Of a stretch of DNA of 64,000 nt, positions 32,462-44,261 are shown in pieces (the first letter of the stretch is position 1; each line of letters starts with the position of its first letter). The DNA comes from Cephalotrichum gorgonifer (Eukaryota > Ascomycota > Sordariomycetes > Microascales > Microascaceae). The translations under genes and the position numbers were made by a program. The DNA lies in contig ONZQ02000013.1 of NCBI GenBank assembly GCA_900312665.1, positions 434,001-498,000 of the forward strand, read 5' to 3'. Below the pieces are notes generated by a model. That model was not told where the DNA came from and searched no databases. It saw only the letters and a program-made list of their open reading frames with translations.

Positions 32462-35195
32462 GGCGCTTAGTATCTAAGGATTCGATTTGAAGGGCTGGTT
32501 CAAAGGGGTCAGGACTATAGTGAGTGAGATGCGAGTAAACACTCCTTCCCCCTCAAGAGAAGGATGCCCGCTCCTTATAGTTCTCGCCGATGATATGAAT
32601 GTGGGGCGCAATTTCATGGTAAAATCGATTAAAACGCAGATGATCATGGCCCCTTTCGGCACCTTTCGTCCATAACACGTCAGGCTTTTGGAGTCAACGT
32701 CACCTAATCTTCCGTCGATATATAAATTGGCCCGACCTATTTCCAGGTTCGGCAGTATCCACCGGATGCACCCTCTATCACACGTACTATATTGCGGTAG
32801 CTAAAACAGATATTTAGCCTGAAGGACTGCCTAACCCTGGTGCTCCGTTGGACCGGCCTGGAAGGGGACTTAATCCCCTCATTTGCGCGCTTGCGGGGAA
32901 AAGCGTCGGCACTTTTGCAATTAAAACCTCCATTTTGTGGGGTAATTCTCCGACTAGTTGTGGTAGAAGATCTGGGAATCTTGCAGCACGACGCCTGACG
33001 GTCTGGGGGTTGAAGGCTCTTACACTCAATATGTCTGCCAGATGGCACGAATGTACGCTGGTTATTAGCTCGCAGTAGCCGGGCCAATCGATTGTCAAGG
33101 ACTTGGGTGGGTGACCGTTGATGAAAAGGATGAAACTGGACAGCGTCAAATACTTTGCTTTCAGCCAGATCGAATACTCTTCTAGCCGAACCTATGAAGA
33201 GTCTGGGTTCTTGACCACAAGTCTGTGGTGTTTGTAGTGCATGATGTCCTCTCCCCTGAATAACAATCTAAGGCTCCACAGCACTCAAAATATTACTACG
33301 CCTATCAGGGATGGAGCATAAAGTCAGTCACACTGATATTGCTACGCAACTCCGTGCTCCGGAGCAGGCAGACGATGTAGGTAATCCCAGAGTTGTGTGG
33401 TTCGTACCTTTTCCATATCCACAGACATACAGGATGCCTTGTTTGGCATATATCGTAAACATTAAGCTTATCGCAGATAAACTTGCTCTTCATATGTGTA
33501 AGCTCGGGAACGAGTTGGAGGGAGCTCAGGGCCGCCTCCTATCAAAAGTTCATTAAATCTCTTGTACTATTGCAGGAGGAATCATCGGGCAGATGCATGC
33601 GCTCGCCATCTTCGCATGAGGACTCAACCTGCCTCCTATACGCGCCGCAGTCCTCACCGATTCCCAGCCGACTTCGGAGGCGGTAGTTAGGCAACTGAGC
33701 CATTCGCCCTCGACGACCGGAGCCCAGCGAACACATTACACACCCACAAACTCGTGGTGCCAGCCACTGTTCGTCCGCTATGTCATGTTACGCGAGTTTT
33801 TAATTGTTACTTCCTATTCGATAGAGTTGCGGGAGGGGATACTATACTGGCCATTCCCGTGCCCTGGAACGACAGGCAAGAGGACATCCAGGGATATATC
33901 ACTCGGGAGTATCCCTTATTTGTCTCCCAGGCTTTGAGGGATGAGGTGCAGGCAAATGCAAGAGTATCCACCATCAATATATGTGGAATAACGGGAGCAC
34001 GGTACTGATAGGGCTGATCTGTCCGAGGAGCTGAAAGCCCACAGCTACCGTGTCGCCGAGATCTATCCTCGTCTGGCGGCGGCTAGAGCGGGAAGTACGG
34101 CGCGAGCTGTATGTTCACTGGTTTCCAAAAGCTTATTATCGGTTGGTTCATGAGCGAGCAGTCTTCCCTCTTTGCATTGGAATTTATGGGCTGCAAGGTG
34201 GCTGGTTTTTGTCGACTTATGACATACTCCTCGTCCCCTAGAATCTGGACGCTAGCGAGTTGCCACGGCGAAACGCCGACCTTGAAGGTGTTATCAGAGT
34301 GATGGGTCGGTGTCATTACTATTGCATCTCCCACCGCGCCGGGTAGGCCATCGGCCGGTGACATAAAGAATGACCCAGAGTATCGGGTCGAGGAGCCTTG
34401 GCGAAGTTCATGGCAGGACCGGAATTATATTCTGGGCTGGGCGCTTTGTAAACTGTTCGCCTGGTCTAACGGTGGAGTGCAAGTGGGACCACCTGTAGTA
34501 AGGAAGTTTGCTGGATTGGGCTTGGCTTGCTTGCCAGGTTCGTTCCCCACCCCTCCGTCGGATCCAAGGAGCCGAAGGTGGGCTCGAAGTGTATTTGAAA
34601 ACTTTTAACGTAACGTAGAGGACGATGCCATTGTCAACAGTAGAATACAGGAATAAAGTTGGTTAATTGCCTATATAGGCAGCTTATTAAAGAACGCTTG
34701 CTGGTTGTACATCGAAACGTCCCGACAAGCGCTTTGCATGTGTGGAGAAAGCGGATGAATGGCATGTAAAGAACGATATCTTCCATATTCTTACCGTACC
34801 CTCCCCGGATTTTTAAAAACCTCGGTCGGCTTCTTGACTCCGTAAAAGGCGACGAGCAACAGCCGAGGAACCCATGACTGGCATGGATGGGCTAAGGGTC
34901 TGCTACTCCACATTCCCCGCGTTCTCATTCCCAGAACAGGCCTGGCGTTTCGCTTTGCAGGAGCTAGACGTGATCTCTGGATCTTATATACTCAGACCTC
35001 GTGGAAACTGTTTTGATCTACATTTTCGACGACTGACCAATTCACCCACGATATACCACTGTACACGCCGGACCTTCTACTTTCACTTACAGCATTATTT
35101 ACATTTTCTATCAGGTTGTAAGCGCTCATCAGTGCGACAATATATCTACGACTTGTGCAGTACGACGCAGTCAGTCAAACATATATACACTCGCA
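32462..35195. other. 2.7-kb gene-poor region
   Basis: No intact gene is supported. Short frames at 33754-34008 (ILAIPVPWNDRQEDIQGYI) and about 34009-34130 (DLSEELKAHSYRVAEIYPRL) look protein-like but end in stops and shift frame; they may be remains of a lost gene I cannot identify. No terminal repeats, transposase or RNA gene seen. Confidence 0.4.
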
Positions 35196-38100
35196 ATGTC
35201 CGTCGTCGACACTCCCAAAGATTTGGTGGGAGATCAACCAACCCAAGCATTCGGTGCTCGCACCATCGATGAACTTGTCCGCCTCTGTGCTCTTCAGGAC
35301 GCGAACCACATAGCCGTTGTTGAATCCCATACTGATGACACGGGGCCCACGGAGTATACTGCGAAACAAATCGATCACTTTGCCCACCAGGCGGCTCTCA
35401 TCTACTCACAAAAGTACGGCATTGAGCCACGGAAACAGTCAGACGAGGACCAGCGGATCATTGCCATCAGTGGCAATGGCGACTTCGACTATCTGATCAC
35501 GGTCCTTGCCCTGGAGAAACTAGGCCATGCGATTCTCTTCTTGTCCCCTCGGTTGTCCAACGAGGGCTGTGCCCAACTCCTCAGGGCTTCCAAAAGCAGC
35601 CTTTTCTTGATTCAGCGTTCGCATAAGCTCTTAGATCAGAAACTAGACGAGGCATCGCTGGGCGTTAGCGTTGGTACCATGGCAGCACGGAGCGAATACG
35701 ACACACCACCCACCCCCGGGGGCAATGCAGATTCTCACTTGACCCATGGTCTAGACCTTACGCGAGAAAAACAGTCACTGGCTTGGATCCTTCATTCCAG
35801 CGGCTCGACTGGGACACCGAGACTGGTGCGGGTCACCAACAAGTCGGCACTCGCTCGCTTCACTGCCAATCTGGACGCCTTCGGGCTGGATACCTTGTCG
35901 ACCGTGCCCCTCTTCCACGCATTGGGGCTCAGCAACCTCTTCCGCGCCTTCATATGCCATCGGACGGTCCACCTTTATTCGAAGCTGCCCATTGCTACCC
36001 AAGAGTTGGTGCAGGCTACCGGAGCCCGTGGCTACAGGTTATTCTCTGCAGTCCCGTTCACCGTCAAGCTTCTTGCCGAGTCGGCCGCCGGTATCGAATT
36101 TTTGCGCAGCTTCGAAACGGTGACCACCGGCGGATCCCCCATGCCCAAAGATTTGGGAGACGAATTGGTCCGTCAAGGCGTGCGACTGACCATCAATTAT
36201 GGATCGTAAGTAGAAGGAAAAACTCTACATACATTGGCCTACTTTTAATGGGTCGTGACATCCTCTTGCTAACGACTATAGCTCGGAGACGGGCACTCTG
36301 CTCACATCGGCGAGGCCTTCAGGAGACGACGAATGGGACTGGCTGCGGCGGCCGCGGGAGGACGGGCATTCAATCCATTTCGAGAAACTGGGGGCGGACA
36401 TCTATGAGCTCATCTGCACAAAGGAGTGGCCCATGATTTCCGATTCCAACCAAGAGGATGGATCATGGAGAACGAAAGACCTATTCGCCAAGCATCCGAC
36501 GATACCAGACGCTTTCAAATACGTAGGAAGACTTGACGACGTGATGGTGCTTGAGAATGGGGAGAAGGTCAACCCAATCGCAGTCGAGGCCGAGATCACC
36601 AGCTCCCCCCTTGTGGACGCCTGCATAATATTCGGGACGGGAAGATCGGCTGCGGGAGTGGCTGTAGTGCCTTCTAGTTCGACCCTGTCGCTGACCGAGG
36701 ACGAGGTACGATCTACTCTCTGGCCCGTCATAAACGAGTCGCAAAGGACTCTGCCTACCTACGCCCGATTTACGCCTGATATGCTACTCATTCTGCCTGC
36801 CGGCTCCGAGATACCGCGCACCGACAAGAGTACCGTTATACGACCCAAGTTCTTGCACCTCTATCTCGAGCAGATAAACGATATCTACGACAGGCAAGAG
36901 GTCGGACAGGAGACAAGACAGTTTTCAGAGCAGGAACTCGTTGAGTTTCTCTCGACTCAGCTGGAAAAACTCGTTGGAGCACCCATTGAAACCGGCCTTG
37001 ATACTTCCCTAGACTTTTCCGCCATGGGCCTTAACTCCCTCCAGGCAATCCAGCTCCGAAGCTTGATATTGAAGCATGTGGATCTGGGGGGCAGTACCCT
37101 CGGCCTAAATGTCGTGTTTGACTTCCCCACCGTCGAATTGTTGGCCAAGGAGGTCACGCGGATCAGCTCCGGTGCTGAAGCGACGGACACAAACGTTGAA
37201 GACGAACAGGAAGCCGAGGAGATGATCGCACGATATGGGGGTTTCGCTCGGACGCCGAGAGGAGCTAGACAAGGGCAGCATGTAGTAAGTTTTGCTCCAT
37301 TGTTTCGTGGCCAAACCGGCTCTGAAAACTGACCTTTGGGAAGATCTTAACCGGAGCCACTGGTTCACTCGGGGCACATATCTTGGCAAAACTGGCCCTC
37401 TCTACGGGCGCTGTGACAGTCTACTGTCTCGTTAGGGCCAGTTCAAATGTGCACGCTCAGAGCAGAGTCGAGCAGTCGCTCAGGGAGCGGAGGCTTCGAG
37501 ACAAATTCCCTGAGCGCTTACCGGAGAACATTGTTTGCCTGGCCGCCGACATGTCCGATCCTACCCTGGGGCTAGGGCAGTGGCTATTTAGCAAGCTCGC
37601 CAGAAAGGTGGACTCGGTCTACCACTGCGGCTGGACCGTCAATTTCAACCAGCGCCTCCGGACGTTCGAAAAGGACTGTATCGCTGGTGTCCACCATCTC
37701 ATCAATCTATGCACCGCCTCGAACCATGCATCGCCGGCGAGATTCATCTTCTTCAGCTCCGTCGGCGCCATTCTTAACACTCAAGAAGCGATCTTTCCGG
37801 AGAGGCTCGCGGGTTCGATATCAGAAACCAATCCAACTGGATACTCCCGATCAAAGTACGTCGGAGAGAAGATCTGTGCCAAAGCTGCGGCCGAGGTCGG
37901 CCTCCCTGTGGCAATCTTGCGTATAGGCCAGATCGTGGGCGACACAACTCACGGGATATGGAACACATCGGAAGCGTCACCTTTAATGATCAGATCCGCA
38001 AAGACGATTGGAGCTCTTCCTGCTCTGTCCGAAAGCGTGCGTTGGCTTCCTGTTGACGAAGTTGCCCAAATTGCCCTGGAGATTGGATCTTCCAGTGGTC

Positions 38101-38456
38101 TAGTGACCGAACAGGCGCCCGTCTTTAACTTGGTTAACCCCAATGCCCTGAGGTGGACTGAGGACCTGCTACCGCTATTTGCGAAGGGCGGCTTGACGTT
38201 TGAAACAGTGGCGCCATCCGACTGGCTACTCAAGCTGGAGCAATCGGACCCTGATGCCAACACTAACCCAACTCGCAAGCTGCTGGACTATTTCAGGGAG
38301 CAATGCAAGCCGGAGCGTCAGAATGGGGAAGAAGTCCGCAAGTGGGAAACGGACCGGACTGCAAGATGGTCTCCTACGTTTAGCCGTGTGACAGCTCCGA
38401 CTCCGGACTTAATTTCGGTCATCCTTAGTTACTTTCAAGGGGCATGGTCAAGCTAG
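35196..38456 (+). CDS. NRPS-like A-T-R enzyme (carboxylic acid / thioester reductase type)
   Basis: Exons 35196-36205, 36282-37284 and 37344-38456 (introns 76 and 59 bp) encode 1041 residues. The adenylation domain shows core A3 SSGSTGTPRLV (201-211), A5 NYGSSETG made across intron 1, A8 GRLDDVMVLENGEKVNP (from 419) and the A10 lysine in RTDKSTVIR (K519). The carrier domain has MGLNSLQAIQLR with phosphopantetheine Ser589. A thioester-reductase domain begins LTGATGSLGAHI (674-685) and carries Tyr838 and Lys842 in YSRSKYVGE. There is no condensation domain, so the enzyme activates a free carboxylic acid, loads it on the carrier and releases it by NADPH reduction as aldehyde or alcohol. The AFGARTIDEL start is typical of this fungal group. 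The acid substrate is unknown. ATG 35196 gives the full domain. Confidence 0.95.
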
Positions 38457-38843
38457 ATAACACAGCGCCTCAGTTCGTTTTCCTAATAATCCCAAGTCAA
38501 TTTGAGCAGCACTTCATTGGCCCTGATCCTTTACCTACAAGCACGTCATTAATTTCTTTTGCAATACGCATAGTCCCTCACTAATGAAAGGAAATACTCA
38601 CTCCAGAGACCGCCTTCAAGAACAATGATTGCGGTGGGGAAAAGCAACTTGTTGATCTACGCTGCCCAGCCACATCGGAACTGCGGCACGATCCGATCGC
38701 CCGAGGAGGCTGTGCTAGTACGTAATAGGAGTTGCCTTCCCCTCTGAACCCCGCGCATACATTTCGACAACATCGTAGAACCCACCCTGTAAAGTGCATC
38801 TCCTAGTGAGTTCTTGTACCTGGAGACTGGAACTGCCAGCATC
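38457..38843. other. Spacer between the A-T-R gene and the cysteine-module gene
   Basis: 387 bp holding the 3' flank and the leader of the next gene on the same strand. Nothing else recognised. Confidence 0.6.
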
Positions 38844-41800
38844 ATGTCTCATCAGTGGTTCTCACAGCAGGACGACGCCTCTCGCGCTCCTCCCCTTCCT
38901 CCTCGACCACCACATTATGAGGGATATAAGTCTCCGGGCCACCCAGGCGTTCCCGAACGGCCGCCTCTCCCGCCTAGGCCCCGATCTTCTTATTGTGAAT
39001 ACCCTGCGCAAAATCCCGGGCCAGTCCAGCCTACTCACCAAGTACACTACGGTTACAATACGCCGGGCACTTCATATCCCGCGGCACAGGTCGTCTCCGC
39101 CCCAACTCCGGCATTCCCTCCCCCGCCCCCAAGTCCCAATGAGGCACAAGGGCATCATCACTATCCTCCGCCGCCGCGGCCGACTAGCTACTATCCCCCC
39201 TCTCCACAGGGATACCCCTCGCAGACCCCTCAGGTACCAAAGAGTAACTCTACGGTGCACAACGTAGGGCAATATGGCTACAATGAACCGACGAACTTAT
39301 ATCCAGCACCACCGAGTTCAACCTTCCCTCCCCCGCCATCTAGTCCCAACAGGCTTCAAACCAATCATTCCCCCTCGCCACAGCAGCCATCCGCCCACAC
39401 TTATGCTCCTCCGCCGGTTTACGCATCACCAACCATATCAAGCCCGAACCCTACGTCACCAAGCACTGCGCAGCGTACTCCGTATCATTCGGGCCAACAG
39501 TCTATTACAACTCTCTTCCCTGATGGTCAGATACCTCCGCCACCTCCTAGGCCCATGCCACATCAGGAAGCCCCCATTGAACATACTCAGCAACCCAGTG
39601 AGGACCGTCATTCCCAACCTGAATGTTTGTCCCAGAATCCTCCTGAGCCTTCTTCCATCCCGACCACCGTGGGCGGAGAGTCCATCGCGCACGTAGCGCC
39701 TCTAGCGAGCAAACGAACCAGCATCGAAAACCCTGGAGGCTCGATAGCAAGCTCAGGACCTCTCCCCGACTACAAACCACCTTCTGCCATCCCCGACGTA
39801 ACCATCACCGAGGCAACCGAGGCTCTTGGAAAAGAACTAGAAAGAATCACTCTTTCCTCGCCAACGCAGGAAAACAATGCTGCGCGACCTTCGACCACGC
39901 ACCAGGAGCCAGCAAGTTACCAAACCGACCGAAAGCCTGCTCCCTACGCGTATGGGAACTCAAAGGAGCGAGAGAGAACCACTAGTTCCTTGCCAACGCA
40001 AGATAACCATGCTGCGCAGCCTGAAGCCACGCACCAGGAGCCAACAAGTTATCTAACGGACCGGAAGCCTGCTCCCTACGCGTATGGAAGCTCAATCTCG
40101 AGTACAAGTTATCCAACGGACAGAAAGCCTGCTCCCTACGCGTATGGGAACTCAACCTCGGCTCCGTCTTCCTCGCCACCGTCAACGGAGGGCGAGAAAC
40201 CTATACATCCCCCAAGATTCGAATCCACTGCACGGAAAAGCAAACCCGCGCCACCACCTGGGACCGTGGTATCGTGCATCAACTCCATCGTTGAGTTCCC
40301 GACGATCTGGTACACACACTCCGCAGCTGTGGGTGTTTATATATGCTCGCGCTGCCACTACGATCACATCCTGGGAACGAAGTTCGAGGGGGGCTTCACG
40401 GGGCAATTTATAGATGACTATAAACCTCGAGTATGCCGGTTCAGCAAGTCCAGGGTGAAGGACTTATGGAAGGAAGCACTGGCTTCCGGATCCCTGGGCC
40501 CCTTTCTCCAAGCCATGAATTACCGGGCATCTATTCCGGACTGCAAGGCCGTGACCGGTACTAACGGCACAGAAGGGATTAAATGGTACAAGCCCATCGG
40601 GAACAGCGTCCCAGGCATGGTGGTTTGCGAAGCTTGCCACGAAGACGACGTCCTCTGTAATCCCTTCGCCCCCAAATTCCAGAGAGAACAAGGTCAGGGG
40701 CCCACGGACATCTGGGCATGCGACCTCGCGCTCCGGTACATCAACAACGAACTGAAGTTCAAGGGCAGGGCGGGAGACTGGGATGGATTTACGCGGCAGG
40801 CTTCGGCACGGCTGGCAATACCGGCCTGTCCAGGTCAGGGAACGGCGGCAGCCACGTCGAGGAAATGGTTCACCCCCACGATCGGAAGCTACGCAGCCAA
40901 CGGAATTCTGATATGCCACGGGTGCTACTGCGACCACGTCCTGCACAGCGGTGAGGAAGCAAAGTGGCAGGATGTTGGGGCCTCAGTCGGGTCGAGGTTC
41001 GGAAGCACACTCCGATGTACCATGGGGCAGTTCAACGTTAATGTTGCCCTGGGGATGGCGCAAGAAGCCGGTGACCTCTCGATCTTCTGGAAGTCGCTGG
41101 AAGGGGCGAGCAGAGAGAAGTTCTGCGACGCGAAGGGTATCAAGGACGGGAAGTGGTTCACGCTCCCGTCCAGTCCGGACGGCTTTGCCGTGTGCGGCGC
41201 CTGCTGCGCGACGGTGTTAGAGCCACTCGATCTCATGAAATTTGTACTCCCAAATCGAGCGAAGCTCAGGGGAGGAACCATTCTCTGCTCCATCAACCCC
41301 GCGGCTCCTCGCTTCCTTATCTACGCGAAACACCTCGTTGAGGCCCACCTACGCCAGGACATATCCTCGTTGGAGAAGCTTACCGTGGAATTAACCAACA
41401 TCCCAGCCTGTCGCCGCGACGAAGACTTTACAAACGGAGTCTGGTACGGTTGGCCGGACTGCGCCATCTGCCCCGAGTGCCACCACACCTTCACCCGCGG
41501 CACCGCCCTCGAACGCTCCATGCCGCTCAAGGGCGTGCGGATCGCGGACTCGAACCTGTGTCAGATGTACAGTCCCCGCATGCGCGCCCTCTACATGGCC
41601 GCCTGTGCCAAGAACCCGCCGGACCCGAGCGAGCTTCTCGTGTACGCCGATCACCGGTCGACGGTGTACGTGCAGACCGTGATGCGCATACGTCAGATGT
41701 TGATGGAGTCGCAGCTCATGCTGGGGCAGCAGAGCATGCTCAACACCTCGAGTAGCTTCTACTTAAGCATGGGGCAAATACAGGAGATTAGCATGCCAAG

Positions 41801-41969
41801 TGCGTGCACGTATGGGATGGCAGGCGTTGGGTACGGGTTTGCGAACCAGAATTCGCTGCAGGGTGCCATCTATGGTCAGCAGGCAATGGCAGTGGGCCAA
41901 CAGGCGGCGAATCCAAGTAGGACACTTTTGGTAGGGGAGCTGGAAAGACAGTGGCGTGCTGTAGAGTAA
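38844..41969 (+). CDS. Large orphan protein: proline-rich repeat region plus five ~94-residue Cys modules
   Basis: An intronless frame of 1041 residues from ATG 38844 (the longer frame starts at TTG). Residues 1-470 are Pro/Ser/Tyr-rich, with PPLPPRPP-type SH3-ligand motifs, repeats of FPPPPSSPN, and three copies of DRKPAPYAYG near residues 365-440. From about 488 a block recurs five times: W[YF], then C-x2-C, a third Cys about 25-40 residues later, and usually IPxC before the next W[YF]. The first CxxC cysteines are at 501, 595, 691, 784 and 876, spacings of 94, 96, 93 and 92. The last module is incomplete and followed by a Gln/Met/Gly-rich tail. Four cysteines per module suggest zinc binding. 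No signal peptide or membrane helix is evident. I do not recognise a named family; function unknown. Confidence 0.85.
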   Translation: MSHQWFSQQDDASRAPPLPPRPPHYEGYKSPGHPGVPERPPLPPRPRSSYCEYPAQNPGPVQPTHQVHYGYNTPGTSYPAAQVVSAPTPAFPPPPPSPNEAQGHHHYPPPPRPTSYYPPSPQGYPSQTPQVPKSNSTVHNVGQYGYNEPTNLYPAPPSSTFPPPPSSPNRLQTNHSPSPQQPSAHTYAPPPVYASPTISSPNPTSPSTAQRTPYHSGQQSITTLFPDGQIPPPPPRPMPHQEAPIEHTQQPSEDRHSQPECLSQNPPEPSSIPTTVGGESIAHVAPLASKRTSIENPGGSIASSGPLPDYKPPSAIPDVTITEATEALGKELERITLSSPTQENNAARPSTTHQEPASYQTDRKPAPYAYGNSKERERTTSSLPTQDNHAAQPEATHQEPTSYLTDRKPAPYAYGSSISSTSYPTDRKPAPYAYGNSTSAPSSSPPSTEGEKPIHPPRFESTARKSKPAPPPGTVVSCINSIVEFPTIWYTHSAAVGVYICSRCHYDHILGTKFEGGFTGQFIDDYKPRVCRFSKSRVKDLWKEALASGSLGPFLQAMNYRASIPDCKAVTGTNGTEGIKWYKPIGNSVPGMVVCEACHEDDVLCNPFAPKFQREQGQGPTDIWACDLALRYINNELKFKGRAGDWDGFTRQASARLAIPACPGQGTAAATSRKWFTPTIGSYAANGILICHGCYCDHVLHSGEEAKWQDVGASVGSRFGSTLRCTMGQFNVNVALGMAQEAGDLSIFWKSLEGASREKFCDAKGIKDGKWFTLPSSPDGFAVCGACCATVLEPLDLMKFVLPNRAKLRGGTILCSINPAAPRFLIYAKHLVEAHLRQDISSLEKLTVELTNIPACRRDEDFTNGVWYGWPDCAICPECHHTFTRGTALERSMPLKGVRIADSNLCQMYSPRMRALYMAACAKNPPDPSELLVYADHRSTVYVQTVMRIRQMLMESQLMLGQQSMLNTSSSFYLSMGQIQEISMPSACTYGMAGVGYGFANQNSLQGAIYGQQAMAVGQQAANPSRTLLVGELERQWRAVE
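39910..40160 (+). repeat. In-frame coding repeats (DRKPAPYAYG units)
   Basis: Three near-identical segments ending AAGCCTGCTCCCTACGCGTA lie at about 39931, 40067 and 40127. The first two are parts of a longer ~132-bp unit that also contains the ACGCACCAGGAGCCA string, and the third follows after 60 bp. All preserve frame, so copy number can change without breaking the protein. Confidence 0.85.
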
Positions 41970-42397
41970 ACGAGCTTACGAATATATACTCGTGGCGGAG
42001 CTACCCAGACTCTCATTCCTAGTAGGTAACACCATGCCGTGATAAACTCGCTCCTGTATGGGGGTGATCAGGGGAGGATGGGGGATCTTCGTCTCCTTAG
42101 GAGTGTAACCTATCTAGTACATATGTCCGTTAGGTGACCCAGCCAGCTGTCTGCCCCTGCACATGGAATAAAGCAAGAAAGAGAAAGGTCCCCTGAACTG
42201 GCAGACTTTTTATACCCTGTGTTCTACAATATCAGTTTAACCAGTTCCTCAATAGGGAACTAGATTGTTCTATTCATTACCATTGGCACCATTCTCTCCC
42301 TATTGTTGTTGTATTGTACCTCACTACGTCCAGTACTGGCGGGTAGACTCAATGTACAAGATAGTAATAAAAACACCAGTCCTTCTTTCAAGAAAAA
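41970..42397. other. 3' spacer after the cysteine-module gene
   Basis: 428 bp without recognisable content. Confidence 0.55.
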
Positions 42398-42959
42398 ATG
42401 AGTGCCTCAAGCGTGAGAAACTTGAGGGTCTTCGAGCCTATCGGAACCGGAACGGCAACTCGAGAGTTAGATAAATCGGACAGACGTTATAGGTCTGTTA
42501 GGTCCATCGCCGATCGTGCCCCACTCCTTCTGGAATCCCTACAAGGGCGCCAAACCCTCCAGCATATTGGGGAGAATATCGTAGCCAATATCAGGCAGGC
42601 GGGCGAGGAGTGCCGATACCCTAGTAGCGACTCTGAATTGAGGGAAATGCTACACCATATCGATTACTTTCTGAAGAAGCTGATGATGAAGATGGGTTGG
42701 AGTGGTAAATATGGGGGGAGACCGAAAGAGAGATCTCCCGCTCTCTTATACAGGCACATCGGCCCTTGTGACAACTCTTGTGACTTCACGGAACTGTAGT
42801 CTACAACAGGATCTAGCCCTGTCTTCCGACACATTGCTAGAGGCTCACAGGGAGGCTGCCACGGAGTCTTGGCCAGGACACTCTCAAAAACCTCTGGTGT
42901 CCCAATTCAGGCTTGGCTACGCTAAAGGGATCGGCAACTTCATTCCTCCGAGCTTCTAG
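42398..42959 (+). CDS. Hypothetical two-exon protein, uncertain
   Basis: ATG 42398 (AAAAATGAG context) opens a 307-bp exon. A 49-bp intron (42705-42753, GTAAAT to TTATACAG) joins it in frame to 42754-42959, giving 170 residues; without splicing the frame stops at 42799. The first part is helical and charged (SIADRAPLLLESLQGRQTL, SDSELREMLHHIDYFLKKL), the kind of segment seen at the start of fungal NACHT/ankyrin-type proteins, but no domain can be named. No TM or signal peptide. It may be a real orphan gene or the truncated head of a lost larger gene. Confidence 0.35.
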
Positions 42960-44261
42960 AAGCTCTCCAGGAACGCTTCCACGTCCCTGAATTAGACTCG
43001 ATTAGGTCAAAGTTGGGTCCTTAGCCACTAGGGTTTATGGACCGTCCCGGGGCAAGCCTTCTGTGGGGTGGGTGGCGACTGAGACGTGGCGCGGAGACCT
43101 GTAAGTCGTCAGTTGGAGATAGCTAGTTACAACACGACACCCCAAGCCACCGTATGGAATTTTCCCCTGGAGGCGCCGCCGCTAGATTTCATCTTCCCCC
43201 AGAGACAACCCTTACAAGTAGCCCCCCCTGACGTTTAAAACCCATAGTTTCCCTGTTCAGACGTTGGCGGCGGCCAGAGGAACATGTCGCTGTATAGTTG
43301 TGGGCAAGGGGAACGGGTCAAGTCAGTGCCGATTTCAAGATCATACCACCTTCTATAACCGCTCCTGGGGTCTTATACCCCGAGCTTATCAATTGCTTTC
43401 AGATTCCCCTCACGGGTGGCGTTTTCTAGCGCGGGCGCGAATATCTAACGGGGAGTTGAGCTTGCTAGTGTTACAAGCTCGACTCACTTTCAAAGTCTAG
43501 CAGCCGCCAGGGTGAACAAATGGAAGTAGGGAGGGAGAAAATTCCTTTCCTAAAGGGGTTTATCACCGCGTTGCTATAGGTTAGTATATCGTGCAGACAT
43601 TATCCCAGCGCAACCAGGTGGCCACAGGTTGTGAAATGCTGGATGTTACAGAACGGTCGGGTTTTCTATAGACTGTTGGCGACTAAGCACAAACGTATCA
43701 TGACCCTAAAAGACCGAGGTCAAAACAATCCAGGGGTTTAATTTCCCGTGAGCTAAAGTGGGGATATATACTAGATAGGACAGTCTCCCTGCACCGGTAC
43801 CAGGGCAGTCAGGAGTTCGGACAACTCGAGGGACTGGCTCTCGGATTCGAATGCGGCCACGATACCTTGTATCTATTCAGGACCGACCTGTAACTGGAGT
43901 AATGGATTTGGGAGGCGTGGTGGGGTGATACATAATAATACGATAGAATATTACCATGAGGCGTATGAAATTCCAGCAAACTGCGTTGTTCACCAGAGAG
44001 CCGCTGCTGATCTACTCCCCGCAAAAGGGCGGCCCGGCTCGACAGCAACATAGCGATCTCTCTCCTGATCCGGCTTAGCCGCCACTACACCCCGCATAAG
44101 TCCCCGCTCCGGCTGCAGGAGTGACATATCGATCGAAGCTTCTGTAACTACCATCAATCCACGTACAATAAGTGACCTGTTCTAATGTAAATATTCGCCA
44201 TGTTGATATCGCCTGATTTACGCCAACAACATTGTACTTCCCTCAAACAATACCCGCCAAA
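42960..44261. other. 1.3-kb region upstream of the monocarboxylate carrier
   Basis: No supported gene. CGG-N5-CCG occurs at 44071-44081, about 180 bp before the transporter ATG. An isolated ATTCGAAT-type string near 43846 is not part of a foldable tRNA. Confidence 0.5.

Noticed and set aside
43835..43855. TCGGATTCGAATG string as a tRNA T-arm
   Set aside because: No matching acceptor, D or anticodon arms can be folded around it on either strand.
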